Under the pieces are notes generated by a model. That model did not search any database and had not been told where the DNA came from. It worked only from the letters and a program-made list of their open reading frames with translations. Positions 1 to 13,680 of a stretch of 64,000 nucleotides of DNA are shown here, in pieces. The DNA comes from Taeniopygia guttata. Its lineage: Eukaryota > Chordata > Aves > Passeriformes > Estrildidae. Both the position numbers and the translations under genes were made by a program. Within the stretch, counting starts at the first letter, position 1, and each line of letters starts with the position of its first letter. The stretch covers positions 13,024,063 to 13,088,062 of the forward strand of contig NC_133063.1 of NCBI RefSeq assembly GCF_048771995.1, written 5' to 3'.

Positions 1-1479
1 AGTGGGAAAAACAACCAACGAGAAAAATAGTCTTAGTTCAGGTCTACTACCTATATTCCTAATAAATAAAATCCTTTGTCTTCATTTCTTTAAATATACA
101 AAATCCTTTTAATAGTGTCACGGGTTTAAGGGTATACACAGTGCTAGGCTTTCCCCCTTTTCTGTTTAAAAAATATATTTTAAAGTGCTATATAGGGGAT
201 ACTAGTGGCGTAACAAACCCTATAGATGTAAGAATTGTATTTAGTGAGGTATACAGCTGCTTCTGAAAGTACTGTTTACAAGACTTATTCAAAATTACCA
301 AAGGAAATATCTTGCGTCTTAGTTAGGTTTCACAGGCCACATTTTGGTACATGAGCAAAATTGACACATTTTTGTGTTTGTAATGTCTTTAAAAGATTTG
401 ATTCTTGAAGTATGTGAGTAAAGTTACAAGTGAGTTGTTATTCTAAGGGTCCCATTGATAGCTGAAGGTGAATTTTTCTTTGAATGATTTGAAATGTAAA
501 GTATAAGGAATTTGGAGATTTAGAGGAGTTTTTAGTTAGAGATAAGCCTTACTAGAGTTAATTAAAATAAATGAATAGGCCTTGATGAAGTTAAGAGTTA
601 GTAGTTAACTAATAATTGATTGCTTGTCAGCACAATGTTTAGTTAGCTGGGTTTATAATGAAGAATATCGAAACTGACAAATAGCTTTTAGGAACATAAG
701 ACAATTGTGGGCCTCCTCTGTTTTGAAACCATTTGAAGACAAGGAATGCGAGTTCTACCAAGAGTTCATTTGTCATATTTGCATTGAAAAGGTAGAAAGG
801 TCAGAACGAGGAAGACTTCATTTACTTCCTCATTTTGGGACCCCTGCCCATGAAAGGGACCACCAACCCATTTCAAGGGACAAACTACGCATGCTTAATA
901 GCTTTTTAAATGATTAGCATATGAAGCAAGGAATGGGATGTACCAAAATTATGAATATGTATTTGTATTTTGGGTATTCAATACTTGTATGGATAAAAGG
1001 GCTCTTTAATCACCTGGAAGGCATGGTGTGTATTTGGGAGCTGTCCTGCACACTGCCCAGCATCGAATAAACATACACTTTCTAATTTTATACTGTTAGA
1101 GAGTTTTTGTTGGTCACAGTTGGATACTGGTGCTAGATCAAGATCCATATTTTTTAAATAAATCAGATTATGAATAATCATTAAACTGAAAATGACAAAG
1201 TGTTCTGCTGCCGTTGTTTAGAGTTATCACAAGGTATGTCCAGTTAGATATAAGGTGATAAAGTCTAGGTGAATATTATCATCAATATTGTTTGAGAATA
1301 ATGCATGTGAGGCTTTCTTTCACAAGCATATTGAATAGGCTAACTTTTGGTGTTTTCTTAATAATGCTATAAGCTTTAGAACTGTATTTACACCCTTGGC
1401 TGGTTTGTCATAAATTTGTCTAACAACTTTTATGCTTAAATATTCTTCATAATTCTGGATAACTGAGAACAAAACTTAA
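1..1479. other. AT-rich unannotated stretch
   Basis: No gene, RNA or recognisable repeat is seen here. The short open frames (for example a 70-codon one at 705-917) have no family resemblance, no splice context and AT-rich composition, so I treat them as chance. Confidence 0.6.
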
Positions 1480-1840
1480 TTTTAGGCTTGGCATGGGGGG
1501 ACCCACCAGGGTCAAAAGGGAAAGTTCTGTGCCACGCTAGCTCAGCAGTGGCAGAGGCATCTTCTCTGGTGTGCATTGTGTTCTTAGGTAGTGTATAATC
1601 TAGGGAAAACTCTAGGTCTGGCAGCGTTGGAATGATTGGGACAGCAGCACCACTTCCGTGTATGACATCTCTGGGAATTCCTGGTGATGCGTTTCTTGGG
1701 CCCACCCCCATGATGGGCAGGTACACCCCCATCCCTTGGAGCCTGGGCAGAAAATGCAGGCATGCCTTGCAGAAGGGGGCTTGAGGGTGTGGCCTTGGAG
1801 CTGGTCCAGTTGGTCTCAGGAGGAAGCAGTTCTGGTGCAC
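1480..1840 (-). other. GC-rich, CpG-poor block, right-hand part in minus sense (interrupted by LTR A)
   Basis: Composition changes sharply from the AT-rich surroundings to GC-rich but CpG-poor sequence. The block ends at the target site of the LTR inserted at 1841 and continues after it at 3252, so it predates that insertion. The minus strand is open over much of 1436-1897 and its translation is rich in proline and small residues, but I recognise no domain. It could be an old retrocopy of a cellular transcript, an old retroelement, or a decayed exon-like segment. Depleted CpG argues that it has long been methylated. I cannot name it. Confidence 0.35.
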
Positions 1841-3251
1841 TGTCGTGGTTTGACACGGAAAAAAAAATTTTCCGGAAGAAGAGGTCAATTTGGACATTGA
1901 CTAATTAAAGGTAGACACGCCTCTGAGAACACAGAGGGGTTAAAAGCAGAATTCCCAGGCGAACTCGCTCTCTTGGGTTCCGGTCAGCGGTCAGTGCAGG
2001 ACTCTCTCCTGCCCGGCGACGAGCTGGGTGGGGGAGGGAAAAAGCCATGTGGCCTTCAGAGGTAGGCCCAAGGGTGGAGGAACTGGAACCGGGCTGGCCC
2101 CCTGCAGATGGAAAGATAAAAAAAATCTGGGATGTCACCGTTCCCCCCAGAGTCTCTCTCTCTCCCAAGAGAGAAAAAGAGACGGCGGTGGTTTTATCAG
2201 CAGTTCACCGCAGGGAAGGAGAAGAGTGGGGGGGCCACAAGGTGCTCAGCCGGGCTGTGGGAGCTGGAGCCTGGGCAGCGAGCCATCTCTGGGAGTCGGG
2301 ACTTTTAACCCTTCCTGAGAAATGAAAGTTTTATGAAATTTTTCTCCTCCTTGGTTTGAAAAAAAAAAAAAAGAGACAGCCTGAGACCTGGGATGTTGGA
2401 AGGAGAAATTCTAGGTGGGAGGAGATGATAGAGTAGCTTTTGGCTGGACTTTTTCTTAGTAGCCACAGATTGAACTAATCTTCTCCTCCAAGAGAGACTG
2501 TATTTTAAGAAGATGCCGATGAGCCAAAGAAACCTGCTTCAGCTGAGAAAAGACAGAAGTAGAATGAACAGAGAAAAGTTAAGGAGGTTTGTGGTAGTGC
2601 CCCCTGTCTTCGCAGAGGAAGAAGAGAAAAAGATCTCTGTTCTTAGATCCTCGGCCCCAGGAAAAAATGGGGGGGACTGTTAGTCCCAAAAATGAAAAAA
2701 CTGAACTGTTGTTTTTTTCCCCTCTTGGCAGGGCATCCTTGAAAGAAAAAATCCTAAAAGCAGTCTGTCCATCCATGCATTGGTGGTGAGAGCACTGTGC
2801 GTGGAAAGGAGAGGGTCACCACTGGCAAACTTTTTTTCTCCGGGCGGTGCCATGTGGTGACATGGAAGCACAGGATGTGACAGCTGTGTTTCCTGGGGGG
2901 TCTGTGGCACAAGAGAGACTCCTCTCTCCCTGCAGATGGACTGGGTGTTGATTATCTGGAGGGTGGAAACCTGATTGGGATCCAGATTGTGTCTCACTGT
3001 GGTTTGTTGAAGTTAGGTGGTGAGAAAAAAAATGCTTTGAAGAGTTGTCATTTTGAATTGTGTGTGTTTTTCTTTCTTCTTTTTTTTCCCCTCTTTTATA
3101 GTAGCATAGTAGTAGTAGTTTAATAAAGTTTTTTCTTGTTATTAAGCTTAAGCCTGCTTTGCTCTGTTCTCAATCACATTTCACAACATTCAGTTAAGAA
3201 ATTGCATTTTCATGGAAAGCACTGGCATTGTGCCAGTGTCAAACCATGAAA
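1841..3251 (+). mobile_element. Solo LTR, copy A of a 1.4-kb ERVL-like family
   Basis: The copy begins TGTCGTGGTTTGACAC and ends with the near inverted complement (GTGTCAAACCATG...). It is flanked by perfect 5-bp target duplications TGCAC (1836-1840 and 3252-3256). Five-base duplications and TG...CA-type ends fit class III (ERVL-like) endogenous retroviruses. The exact family is not determined. A polyadenylation signal AATAAA lies at 3122-3127, about 125 bases before the 3' end, as expected at an R/U5 boundary. Two related copies are in this window, at 36036-37395 and, on the minus strand, at 48545-49951. No internal retroviral region is attached, so this is a solo LTR left by LTR-LTR recombination. 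It looks whole end to end and fairly young compared with the CR1 copies. It carries some short open frames whose significance is doubtful. Confidence 0.85.
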
Positions 3252-3590
3252 TGCACTCAGGGTGTCTCTGCCCTCTGGGTCAGTGGCAATGCACCCTGTT
3301 GACAATGGGTGCTGGTCTTGCCCATTTAACACAGCACTGCCACTTGGGGCGATTCCACTAATGGCTCCAGGGACAGGATGATCCACTGACAGATCCTGGT
3401 CTCAAGGGGGCACAGGCAGCTCCCTGGGTAGGTCACCCTCACCTGGGGAGGCTCCATGGCTCCACCCGTAGGCCTCTCAGTTTTATCATCTATCATATTC
3501 TTAATGTGCTCTAATATTCCTCTATACTCATGCATTGATAATTCAGTGCTTAGAAAAATGCCTCGCAGCTGGAATATGATCCCAGGCATA
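3252..3590 (-). other. GC-rich block, left-hand part in minus sense (continuation across LTR A)
   Basis: This resumes the GC-rich, CpG-poor sequence that the LTR at 1841-3251 interrupts; the first five bases are the second copy of the target site. The minus strand holds an open frame at 3326-3589 containing a protein-like stretch (HEYRGILEHIKNMIDDKTE), which reads more like a real helix-forming sequence than random translation. No family was recognised. Read on the minus strand, this segment comes first and 1840-1480 follows. It may be a retrocopy of a host mRNA or an older element; I cannot decide from the sequence. Confidence 0.3.
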
Positions 3591-6500
3591 GGTTGCTTTA
3601 AAAATTAGCCAGCAAGTTGCAATAATATCTAGTGAAAAGACAAAATCTAACATTAAGTCTAAATATATGCAATAAAATAAATTTATTAAGTTTGGCCACT
3701 GCAAATGGAGATGCTTCAGTATAATTCTTCCCCTTTAATTAGCATAAATTTCTATGTTGCAACATGTTTTGGCACTTTTTTCCTTTTTTTTTCCTCTTGA
3801 TACATTTCTTGTTGCTAATGTAAAATTTTTTTTCTTTTTGAGGTGGCAGAAGGAAGAGGGGCACTTGGATGTGGAGAAGGCAGTGTATGCTTCCTCTTTG
3901 TAGAAACTGTTACATTAAATCACTGAATGTTATCTGCTGCTGCTCTAAAGTAGGAGTTATGGAGTTACATGTTCCATTTTTGCATAGCACTTGTAATATT
4001 AAGAAGCAAATATTGATTGCTGGAGCAGTTTTGAAAATGAACACTTGAAAAGAAGTGTACTGAAAAGATTTAGTGATTAGGCTGACATTCACCATCACTT
4101 CCATTGTAAAGGAAGGAGGAAACTTGTTTATGTTACAAGTTCCTTGTCTCCCTTCCAAGAGGAAATAATTCAACCATAAAATGAGTAAATGCTCCACTAG
4201 GGAAAACCCAAAACTTTCCAGATATGTTCTGAACAGTGATGAGTGGATCTGGGGAAGCAGCCAGTCAGTTAAGCAACTAAAGGGCCACAAGCCCATGACA
4301 AAGCATTGATTGACACTTCAGAAACAAGCAAGAAAATTATTTATCTTTCATATGAATAATAAAAGTTTAGGATTCCTAAGTCAAACTGATAATAGACTGG
4401 AGAGGAGAGGGAGCCAATATAAATAAAATGTTGTGAAGTCTTTGCCAAAGTAGAGTAAGTCCTGGGAAGAGACCAATTAATTAATGTCACTCTGAATAAT
4501 GATTTGTGGTGGTATCTGTAATAGAAGATCCCTCTGACACTGCAAGCTGTTGTCTTAGAAATTGAGCCTCTCTAATTAGGGAGATGGCATACAGGGTGGA
4601 TCCTTCAAGATGGTACACCGTCTGGTCTGACTAACATGCAAAACAAGCATCAACAGTGATGAGGCTAGCGAAGATAAATGGAAATGAAAGCCCCAGGAAC
4701 AACAGTGCAGGGACTTGGGGTAGCAGATCAGTACAGAAAAATTCCTGAAGATAAGTTACAGTCAAATGATCTACTTAAAACATATGGAAAATGTCAATAT
4801 AAACTGCACCACATTGCAAGGGTGGTCAGTACATAATTTTGAAGACTAAAGAAAGGCAGGGATTAAACAATTTACCAATAGATGATTAAGTTCCAAAAAT
4901 TCAGATACAAGGAAGAAAATCACCAGTTTTTGAGTAATTATGTAATATATAATTTTTAAAAAGCAAGGACCAGTACTTCATGTTCAGTAAACAATGTTGT
5001 TGGCATACCTTAATTACTGAAATACAGTGTAGGTGAACATTTCCTCTTATGTAACAAATATAGGTGCAGCGAACATTTAGGTAATAGAAATTGCACACAA
5101 AGAACCTAAGTATAAAGAGAATCCTGAAGCCACTCAAAAATTCATTTAAAATCTGAATTTCACCATTTTAAAACTGCAGACATAGGTAATGTTATAGAGT
5201 ATATTAACAACCAATCTGATTAACAACCTAGCAATCTTGGCTATAATATTTTGTAACACTAGAGTATCAATCCCATACTTTCTGTGTAGAGTGAATTATT
5301 GTCAGATTCATTTCCTTTCCTAGCTGTCGGGGCAGACATGGAGGTTTGTACTGGAAATAATATGAAACAAAACCCCTAAAATGGTGATTGGTGCAAATGC
5401 CTTTGGCCTCAACAACAAAGCTCAATATACTTCACCTAATTACTAAGCCAAGCTATTCAGAAGTCTTGGCAAAATACATTTAGAGACATTATAATGTATC
5501 CTAATTCATCCATCAACACCAGCAGCTCAACAACCTTCTCCGTTAGAGGAAGAGGCTACATCTGTATACATATACATATGTCTCTGTATTTTGTTTCTCA
5601 TTTCATATATGATGCATTGCTTTGTAGTTTAGAAATCTTTGACTGTGTTTTGCTGAAGTAAGAATCTCTATTCATTGTGATGATTCTTCCCTTATTTGCC
5701 TTTACCCAGCTCATATTGAACATTTATACTCACAGTAGTTCTACTTCCTAGTTCAAAGTAGTTCTTGAAATCCATCTCTGAGAATTTTTCATCATGGTGT
5801 CCCATTAGTCATCATTCTTCTGCTTTTGCTTGTAAATTTCATTTGGGTTTTCTTTTGTTTCTTTCTTCTTTAGCAGTTATCCTTTGGCACAGATGTAAAA
5901 ATATCCTTGTCGTGCCCAATTTAAGGGTGCTCTATAGGACTGAGATAATCAAAATGGCTTTAAAGCTGGGGAGCCTCAAAAACTGGTGACTAGACAGTGA
6001 AAGATCAACTTTCCTGAAATTTGGCCTGGCATCCTCAGCTTCCCTCATTGCAGCCTATGCTCCATCTTCATTACCAGCCTTACATTCAAACTTTCCTTTG
6101 TATGAAATGTCTAAGATCTGCGTTGTATAAACAACACAAGATGCATATTATTTCCATTTCTTTATAATTAATGGCACACATAGTGGTATCTTTTTTGCCT
6201 TTCAGTACATGTGATGTCTCCATTCATGCCTATAACAAACTGGACATTGTGATTGTTGATCACCTCGATAACTACTGACTGCAGTTGTAGGGAAATACTT
6301 TCTCTGTGGTATGTTTTATATTAGTTTTCCTGAAACATTTTCTTTCTTTTTGCTGGGAAAGAAAAATTGCAGTACATTACCAAAACAAAAGTCTGAATTC
6401 AAGCAAAGAAGGGATTAGGTATTTAAATCACATACCCAAATTACAGGGTAAAATATATTTCTTTCCTTGGAGAAAATATCAAATTAGTCACAGAAAAATT

Positions 6501-9500
6501 CCAAGGTAATTTGAGATGTTACTTTCAAAGTTTCATTTATGAAACATGATACATTATGCTTTTGACACCTGTTTTATTGAAATGTAAGCAGTCTTAAAAG
6601 ACTAGTTCTTTGATCCATCTACCAACTGAAACATTAGTTTTCATGTGTAATTGAGGACAAATTTTCTTTTTGATTGACATTTGAAATTATAGAAAAATAT
6701 ATCAATAACCCTCTTAAAAAGAAGCAGCACAGATCCACATTTACATTTATTTATAGGATAGAATCACAAGAGAGTCAACTATGCTAGTGAATTTTGGTGA
6801 AACACAACTATATGCATTTGTATCCATGCATATAAAGCATTCATTAGACAAGAATTTCTCATATGCTGTACATATTCTCTGCAAAATTATTACTAAAAGA
6901 TTGCATATTATTATCATACTACTGGGAATGCTGATTTGCAACACTTCTGCTGCTTCTTTAATCTCTTGCATAAAAAGTAAGTGAATTGTGACTGTATAGT
7001 GCAAAGCTGTATGACATCTTCAAACCAGGATAAACTATCTCATCTTGATTTCCTCAGTGGCAACACATTTTTCAGGTTTCCATGACCATGTCGCCTCCAA
7101 AGTAAGTTACTTGGCTCTTTATGTGAATATTGAATTTTCCCTTTTTATTTGAGGTTTAAGTTATTTCTAATGATTATATCTCAGTTTCACCTTTTTTCCT
7201 TAAATTTGCACTCTTCTGTTTGGGGCTTGGGGTTTTTTTTGGAAACAATACATTCAATATTTTCACCCACTTATCACATGGAAGTAAATTATTTTATTTA
7301 TTTTATTATGTCTCTTAGTGAAAACAACCAATTTTATACCTTGAAATAAAAAGAGTTTGGTTGACTGAAAACAAGAATGAAATGCTAATTTAAAAATTAA
7401 GAATGAGAAATTTACATAGCAAGAAAATAATATTGACAAAACTACTCAGTTAGTGATGTATCTATACTAAATCTCTTATAAACTTTCAACTTTAGACATT
7501 TCAACTTTACAATGTTCTGATGAAGTCTTATTACTTCTCTATCAACTGTCTTGCCAATGTTATGACTTTTCCTTTTCCTTCCGTGTTCTTTACAGTTGCT
7601 TACTCAGCACTGTTAATCAACCTGCCTTCCACTTCAGGCACAAAATGCAAGTATTATTCCAAGTTGGTATTTCTAAAGGAACATAATGATAAAAGCATTT
7701 AGAAAATTATGAGAAATTATTTTCTGTGTAGCCTCCAGTTAATATTATTACCTTTTTTTAAATTGAATTTACTCTTAGTATTGTTAACTTACTTTCACAA
7801 TTACCTCAAATGTGATTTCCATTTTATTTATTTTGTTAAAAAACAACTTTTCCATGTAAGTTTAGCTCTGCTCCCTGATATGGCATGCTTCCAAATTAAA
7901 TCTGAAACTGGAAAAGTCGGTGACTAAATGGTGTCCTAACAGAGGTTAAAAGTTCTGCCAGGAATGATGGATGCACTTTGCTTTTGCAGTGAACACTCCT
8001 GGTAAAGTCAGCTAGTCTGTACTATACTATTCACCTATACAGAAAAGGTACTGTGTATCTAACTCGGGCTAAAAGCTACTGTGTCTCTCTCTGAGAGGCT
8101 AAGGCTGCTTTTAAAATGCAATTTAAGGGTGTGACAGGGATGTATGGATCATCTGGGATGTACTTTGGGGTTTGTTGGTAGATCTTGGTAGAACACTGAC
8201 GATCTACTGGCGTCAGCAGTACAGAACAAACACTGGACTCCTTCCCTCTGCTCATGTGGTGGCACTGCTGGCTCAGAAGCCTCACAGTTCTTCTTCCATG
8301 TCTGACAACAGTGAAGTTGTATATGTATATGCAAAGTTTATTCAAATTGTCTCATACAGAATTTGGCTCAGGGTAGAAGCCATCGGAGAAGGCATGATCT
8401 GCTTTATTTTTTATAGGATAGCAATTCAGGTTGTTTCGGTTGATTTTGAAGTAACCTTAGGCTCATTTTCTCAGGACTAGTCAAGCATTTTTAATCTACC
8501 AATTACTCCTAAATCTAGATTTTCTTATTCATTTTTTACAATGGAATTTTTATAGATGCACTCTTAAACGAAAATTTAATTTTTCAAAGGTTTTGGCTGA
8601 ATGAAAGTTTAACTTTTTGAGTATTTTTTTACCTATTGGAATAAAATATTAACATAAAAGAGCAGAGGTTCTCTGTCAGAAAAACATGTTCATTTGGGGT
8701 CAGTAATTTTCACACCTCAAAGTAGTATTTGTTTTCTCTCTTTTATCAGTATTATAAAAATGCAGAGGCAAGAATATATAAAAAATTAGCAATTTTTAAG
8801 CTTGAAATTAACTGAATTATTTTTGAAGATATATTTTAAATAATTTAAGCTATTATAAATCATAGTTATTAATTGCAATAAGCACATATGACCCTAGGTT
8901 TTTACTATACAAATTTCAATACAGGAGGCATGACACATACCCTTTTGTGTTGATTTGCATTTTGAGAGGATATGTGTTTTTACATCAGCTTTTAGATGTT
9001 TATGGATTTGTTCATTATAAATCTATAAAGATGGATAAAAAATTTTTTTGGTTACTATTATTTTTAAAATCCATATTCAGACTTGCGTAGAAGTTAACAG
9101 ATTCTATTTAGAAACTAGGAAAAAGTATACAGATTGGCAAATGGAGCTGCCTCTGAAAGATTTCAAATGCTTTTCAGGAGCTTACTTTTTAATCATTACA
9201 TACAGGAAATTTAATCTCCAGCTGAACATAAATAACAACAAAGACTCCATGAGTCAGCATAAAGCAGTAAGCCTAAAAGGGTCATAAAATATGAAGCTCC
9301 CTATTAAAAAAGCTTATATATGGAAAGAGAAACAAAACATTTGTATTCCAGCTCCAGTCATTACATACTGTTTTACAGTCTGAAGGAAAAGAAAAATGAG
9401 CAAGGCCATTGAAAATATAAAATTATACTAATTTTCTGAATAGATAGTCTGTTTCCTTTGATTTTTACCTAGTCTGAAATTATTTTAATTGAGTTTCAAA

Positions 9501-12500
9501 TTTTGATACAAAATGGTGTTCATTTGTGACGGCCAACATATCGGTGTTGCACTGTTGTCGGCAGAATAGAAAAATAATGGGTATCCTTGTTTCCTGTTTG
9601 CGGGCAGTTTTGGCAATAAGATGAAATGGGCAGAAAAAAATTCTCTTTGTGAGTCATGAAATAAAATATCTACTAAATTAATAGCAAGCATGCCCTGAAA
9701 CAGAGTGGCTTTTTTATTGGTATTTCTATCTCAGGAGTATTCATAATGATTATATAAAAATATATGTAAAAATATTTATATATTCCTATTATACACATAG
9801 CAGATATACTTCTAATTTTTAAATGTATCTATTTTTACATCTGTGTATGGGGATATATATGTATATATGGGCATGGAAAAAAAAGATCGGTTTCACAGCC
9901 CAATTCAGTTCATAATACAGACTCCATCTAGAAAACTTACTAGAGTTGAAAAAAAGGTACTCGTAGATAGAATAATATTTTCAATAATACATATAAAATT
10001 CCTAAACTGAAAATTAACTCCGTTGGTTTAAAAGTTGAAGAGATCAGTTTTCATTCTCAAACCAAGCAAACAGATGAAAGGGAATCATTCATTGGCTTGA
10101 GCCAAAAATCCAACAAATAAAACTTTGTTTGAAAATTAAAATATTTTGTCCTTTAAAGGGCAGCTTGAGTACTAATATAGCTAATCACTCATCAACATCT
10201 ATTTTTTAAGTTAAAAGCAACATTAGGATCTGTGTTTGAGGTAAGAACCTAAGACAAGTACCCTGCTCATGGGTTAAGTGAAACTAAAATTAGAGTCAGC
10301 AGGGTCTGGCATTTTTCACTCCCAGCAAAGCCCAAGTAAATACATTCTGTACTATGGATTCAGGCAGAACTACAGATTAACAGAGGCTCAAGGAAAAGGA
10401 ACAATATAGTCTTAGATACACCTTTTAGATGAGGGTGAAGTAATACTTCCCAATTACTTATCTGCTTTGCAAAGCCAAATGTTGCTGTGGAAAACCATTA
10501 AGATTATAAGTTTTTTCATACAAAACTAAAGGATTATATTGTTAATGATATATCTATTCTTAGAATTTGGAGTAAAGCATTAAGTTAGATTAAAAAAAGA
10601 TATTTTGATTTCAGGCTACTGTCTCAGGTTTAAAATTTGATCCTATGAAGCATCTGTTATCTTAATTATACTCCTAGAAATTAATTTAACATTATATGTA
10701 AATTTAGTATTGACTATTATTTTTGAACCATACTGCTGAGCTCAGAAGTCCTATTTCTTTCACAGACCAAAATCAGTTATTTGTGTTGCTACCAGAAATT
10801 AAGAAGTCAAGTGTGAATTATGGTTGGCAAACATAGCAATTTGATTTGGCACCAATGTATAATAAAAGTCTCGAATGCAAAGAAAACTCACTACAGTCAT
10901 CCATGAAAGTAATTATATTTGCCTGGACTTCTAGTTCATAAAGGTAAAGCATAATAAAAAAGGTTATGTCTGTCCTCACTCAATCCACCTGAAATTTCTT
11001 CCCATGTTATATTAAAATATCACTAAAACAAATTTGTAAAATAATTCTCTCACCTCAAATGCAATCAAATGATGTTCTCCATACAAAGATAGGCATGCTT
11101 AGAGAATTATAAATATGATGGTAAGCAAGGGAGCACTCAATAATTCACACTTATCTGGAAGAGAATTTTACGTGCGTGAACCATTCCAATATTAACTAAA
11201 TACTGAGGTTCTGGTGTCCTGGGGAGAATGAATAAAACATTTCAGAATAGACATAGTGTTAAGGGCTGTCCTGTTTATGGTTTGCAATTAAATGATACAG
11301 AGGATGCAGACACATGCCACATGGGGAGCTGTACAGACATTCAGCCCCTTCCAGCATCCAGCACCAAGCACATGCACTACTGCACTGTGGTTCTGCTCTA
11401 GCTGCTGATGCTGAGCTACTCATTCACATAGTCTGCCAAGAGCCTGTCAGTCAGCCCTTGCAGCAGTAACACACATAGAATAAGTGAGATTATGCAGATA
11501 TGTAGTTAAAAAATAATTTAAGAAGATAGGATGGTCTGCACTGATCACATGCAGGTCTTAGAAAAGTTAATTGACTGTCTCAATTTACGTTTGACTAGCC
11601 CATTTTATAATGTTTTTACCTACCTTCCCTTTATTTCTTCCCAGACCTTTCTCCTGCACACTTCATCAGTTTGCACAGTCTCACTAGTCTTCTACCTCCT
11701 GGTTTTCACCCCTGCCAGCTGCAAAGCCCCTATTTCTGCTGTTCCTTGGTAGCCCTTCTGTCAGTCTGTTGGCCACTGCTTCCATTGTGGCCACTGTATT
11801 GACTTTGCTTGCATTATGTACACTTGTCAATTTTGTCACTGTGTATGTTTTGTTAATGGCTTTTCCCTTTGGCTTGACATCCTCTTTCACAAGGTACTTT
11901 ATCACATAATCTTACTGAAATGAGCATGCCCATGTTCCAGTGGCCCCTTATCAATTTTATTACTACTTTCCTTATAGTATGGGTGATATTGTGCCTGTGT
12001 CATACAGCTTATTGCTTCCTGCTTTAATTAGTATCCCTTTCTGCTTTAAAAGACAGCCTTAATGGAGCTGACTCTCTGTCCTACCATACTCCCAATATAG
12101 CACATATTAAACTCTACTTAGTGATAGATTGTTTGGTTAAAGAAAGCTTTTGTTATAAATTCCTGCTTAAAATATTGTTGGATAGCATTTTAGGTGATAT
12201 GCACACAGAGTTAGGGAGCTTAAATTTTAATCTAATAAATATTTCAGCTTTAAAACTTCCATCATTTGAATAGGAGGTGAGAAGATGCATAAATCTTTGC
12301 TTTCACAGGATACGAAATCTAAATTTTTTCGGGTAACATTAACCCTCCTTTGCTTTGTCCTTTTCCTCCAACTGTGGAATGATGCCAAAATTATTGAAAA
12401 GTTTCTATGCAAATGTGAACTAGGGCAAAGAATTGATAGAGGGAAGAACCTCAGCTGAGCTAAAGGAGGAGTTAAGAAAAGTGCAGTTGGCACTTACCGC

Positions 12501-13680
12501 TTTGACAGATCTCTAAAACTTTTTACATATTAGGTCTAATGCTGACTTTCAGCAAATATACCACTACCAAAAATAACATCCTCAGTAAATAATCTAAGCA
12601 AAACAAAAAGGAATCATAAAGTATTTAAGTTACTTATGAAAGGCAAAAGGAGAGGTTTAGGTGACCTGTTATATGCTCTTTGTATTGAAGATACAGTTTT
12701 CTTCAGTTACTTCTGTTTTATTTTTTTTTTCTTTAAAGTGCTGGCACACTTACCTTCTGCAATTCAATTTGTAGCAGTAGACACTAGCATCTTCTAGCCT
12801 ATAGAAATGGTGGATGCAGGAGTACTCTGCAATAAACTTCTTTCATGACAGAATTTCTCTCCTCTTTCATTATGTGCAAGACATCAAACGCAATCCCAGA
12901 GGGCTGAAAAGAGCAGGAGCAGGTCTTAAGATAATTGGTATATTTTTCAAGATCTATTTATAGAGTACAGAGAAAAGATACATTTTGGTGAAGAAAAAGG
13001 TTGGGTTATTGAATCATTTTAGGTCATTAGACAAGTTTATTCACATTAAAAGGAAAAAGGTAGAGCAACATGATATAGAAATAGGGAACTTCTCCTTTAA
13101 CTCTTTTATTGTTCTTTAATGAAGTGTTATGGCTTCATTTGAGAATTTCATTCAATAATAGAACTTATATGGTCTAATATGAACTAATCTGAGTAGTGAG
13201 CAGTATTGGAGTATTTTTTTATCTTTGCTTAAGCTACTAATATTAACTTCAGTGTCTGTTTTTGCTCCTAGAAGTTGAAAGTACAAACAAATGCATCTGT
13301 TTTATTGAAAAGCATGCACAGCAATAGATTACTCACAGTTGGCTTCCCATTGTATCATGATTCACTTTCTGGCTGGTGACTGTCTGGTGCACTACAGTAG
13401 TCAAAAAATATGAGAATAATTATGGAAAATACAAACTGCTAAACCCTTTGCAGTATAAGAGATGATTTACATAGTGTACGATATATTAACAACAATACAG
13501 GGTAAAGTCAGTGTCAGCTAATTGTCTCTGTCCCTTTAAATGTTCAAGGCCACTAATGGGCTACAAGCGAAACAATGTATTAGCCTTATTTTAAAAACAA
13601 AACCTCAGTCTCCAATCTTCATAGAGAAGTTGTTAAAGTATAGGCTGGATAAGCAGACAGTGAGATTAATCTCTCCTCCA
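3591..13680. other. Repeat-poor AT-rich desert
   Basis: About 10 kb without a convincing gene or interspersed repeat. Open frames are short, hydrophobic and AT-driven. A modestly GC-richer patch occurs at about 11280-12130, where the minus strand is open over 11684-11905 with a lysine-rich, protein-like translation. I recognise no family there. Conserved non-coding elements could be hidden here but cannot be seen without alignment. Confidence 0.5.

Noticed and set aside
3910-4296. 128-codon minus-strand open frame
   Set aside because: AT-driven hydrophobic translation with no family resemblance, splice context or composition change.
11684-11905. Lysine-rich 73-codon minus-strand frame as an exon
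   Set aside because: Protein-like text but no recognisable family, no clear splice sites and no neighbours; left as a remark only.
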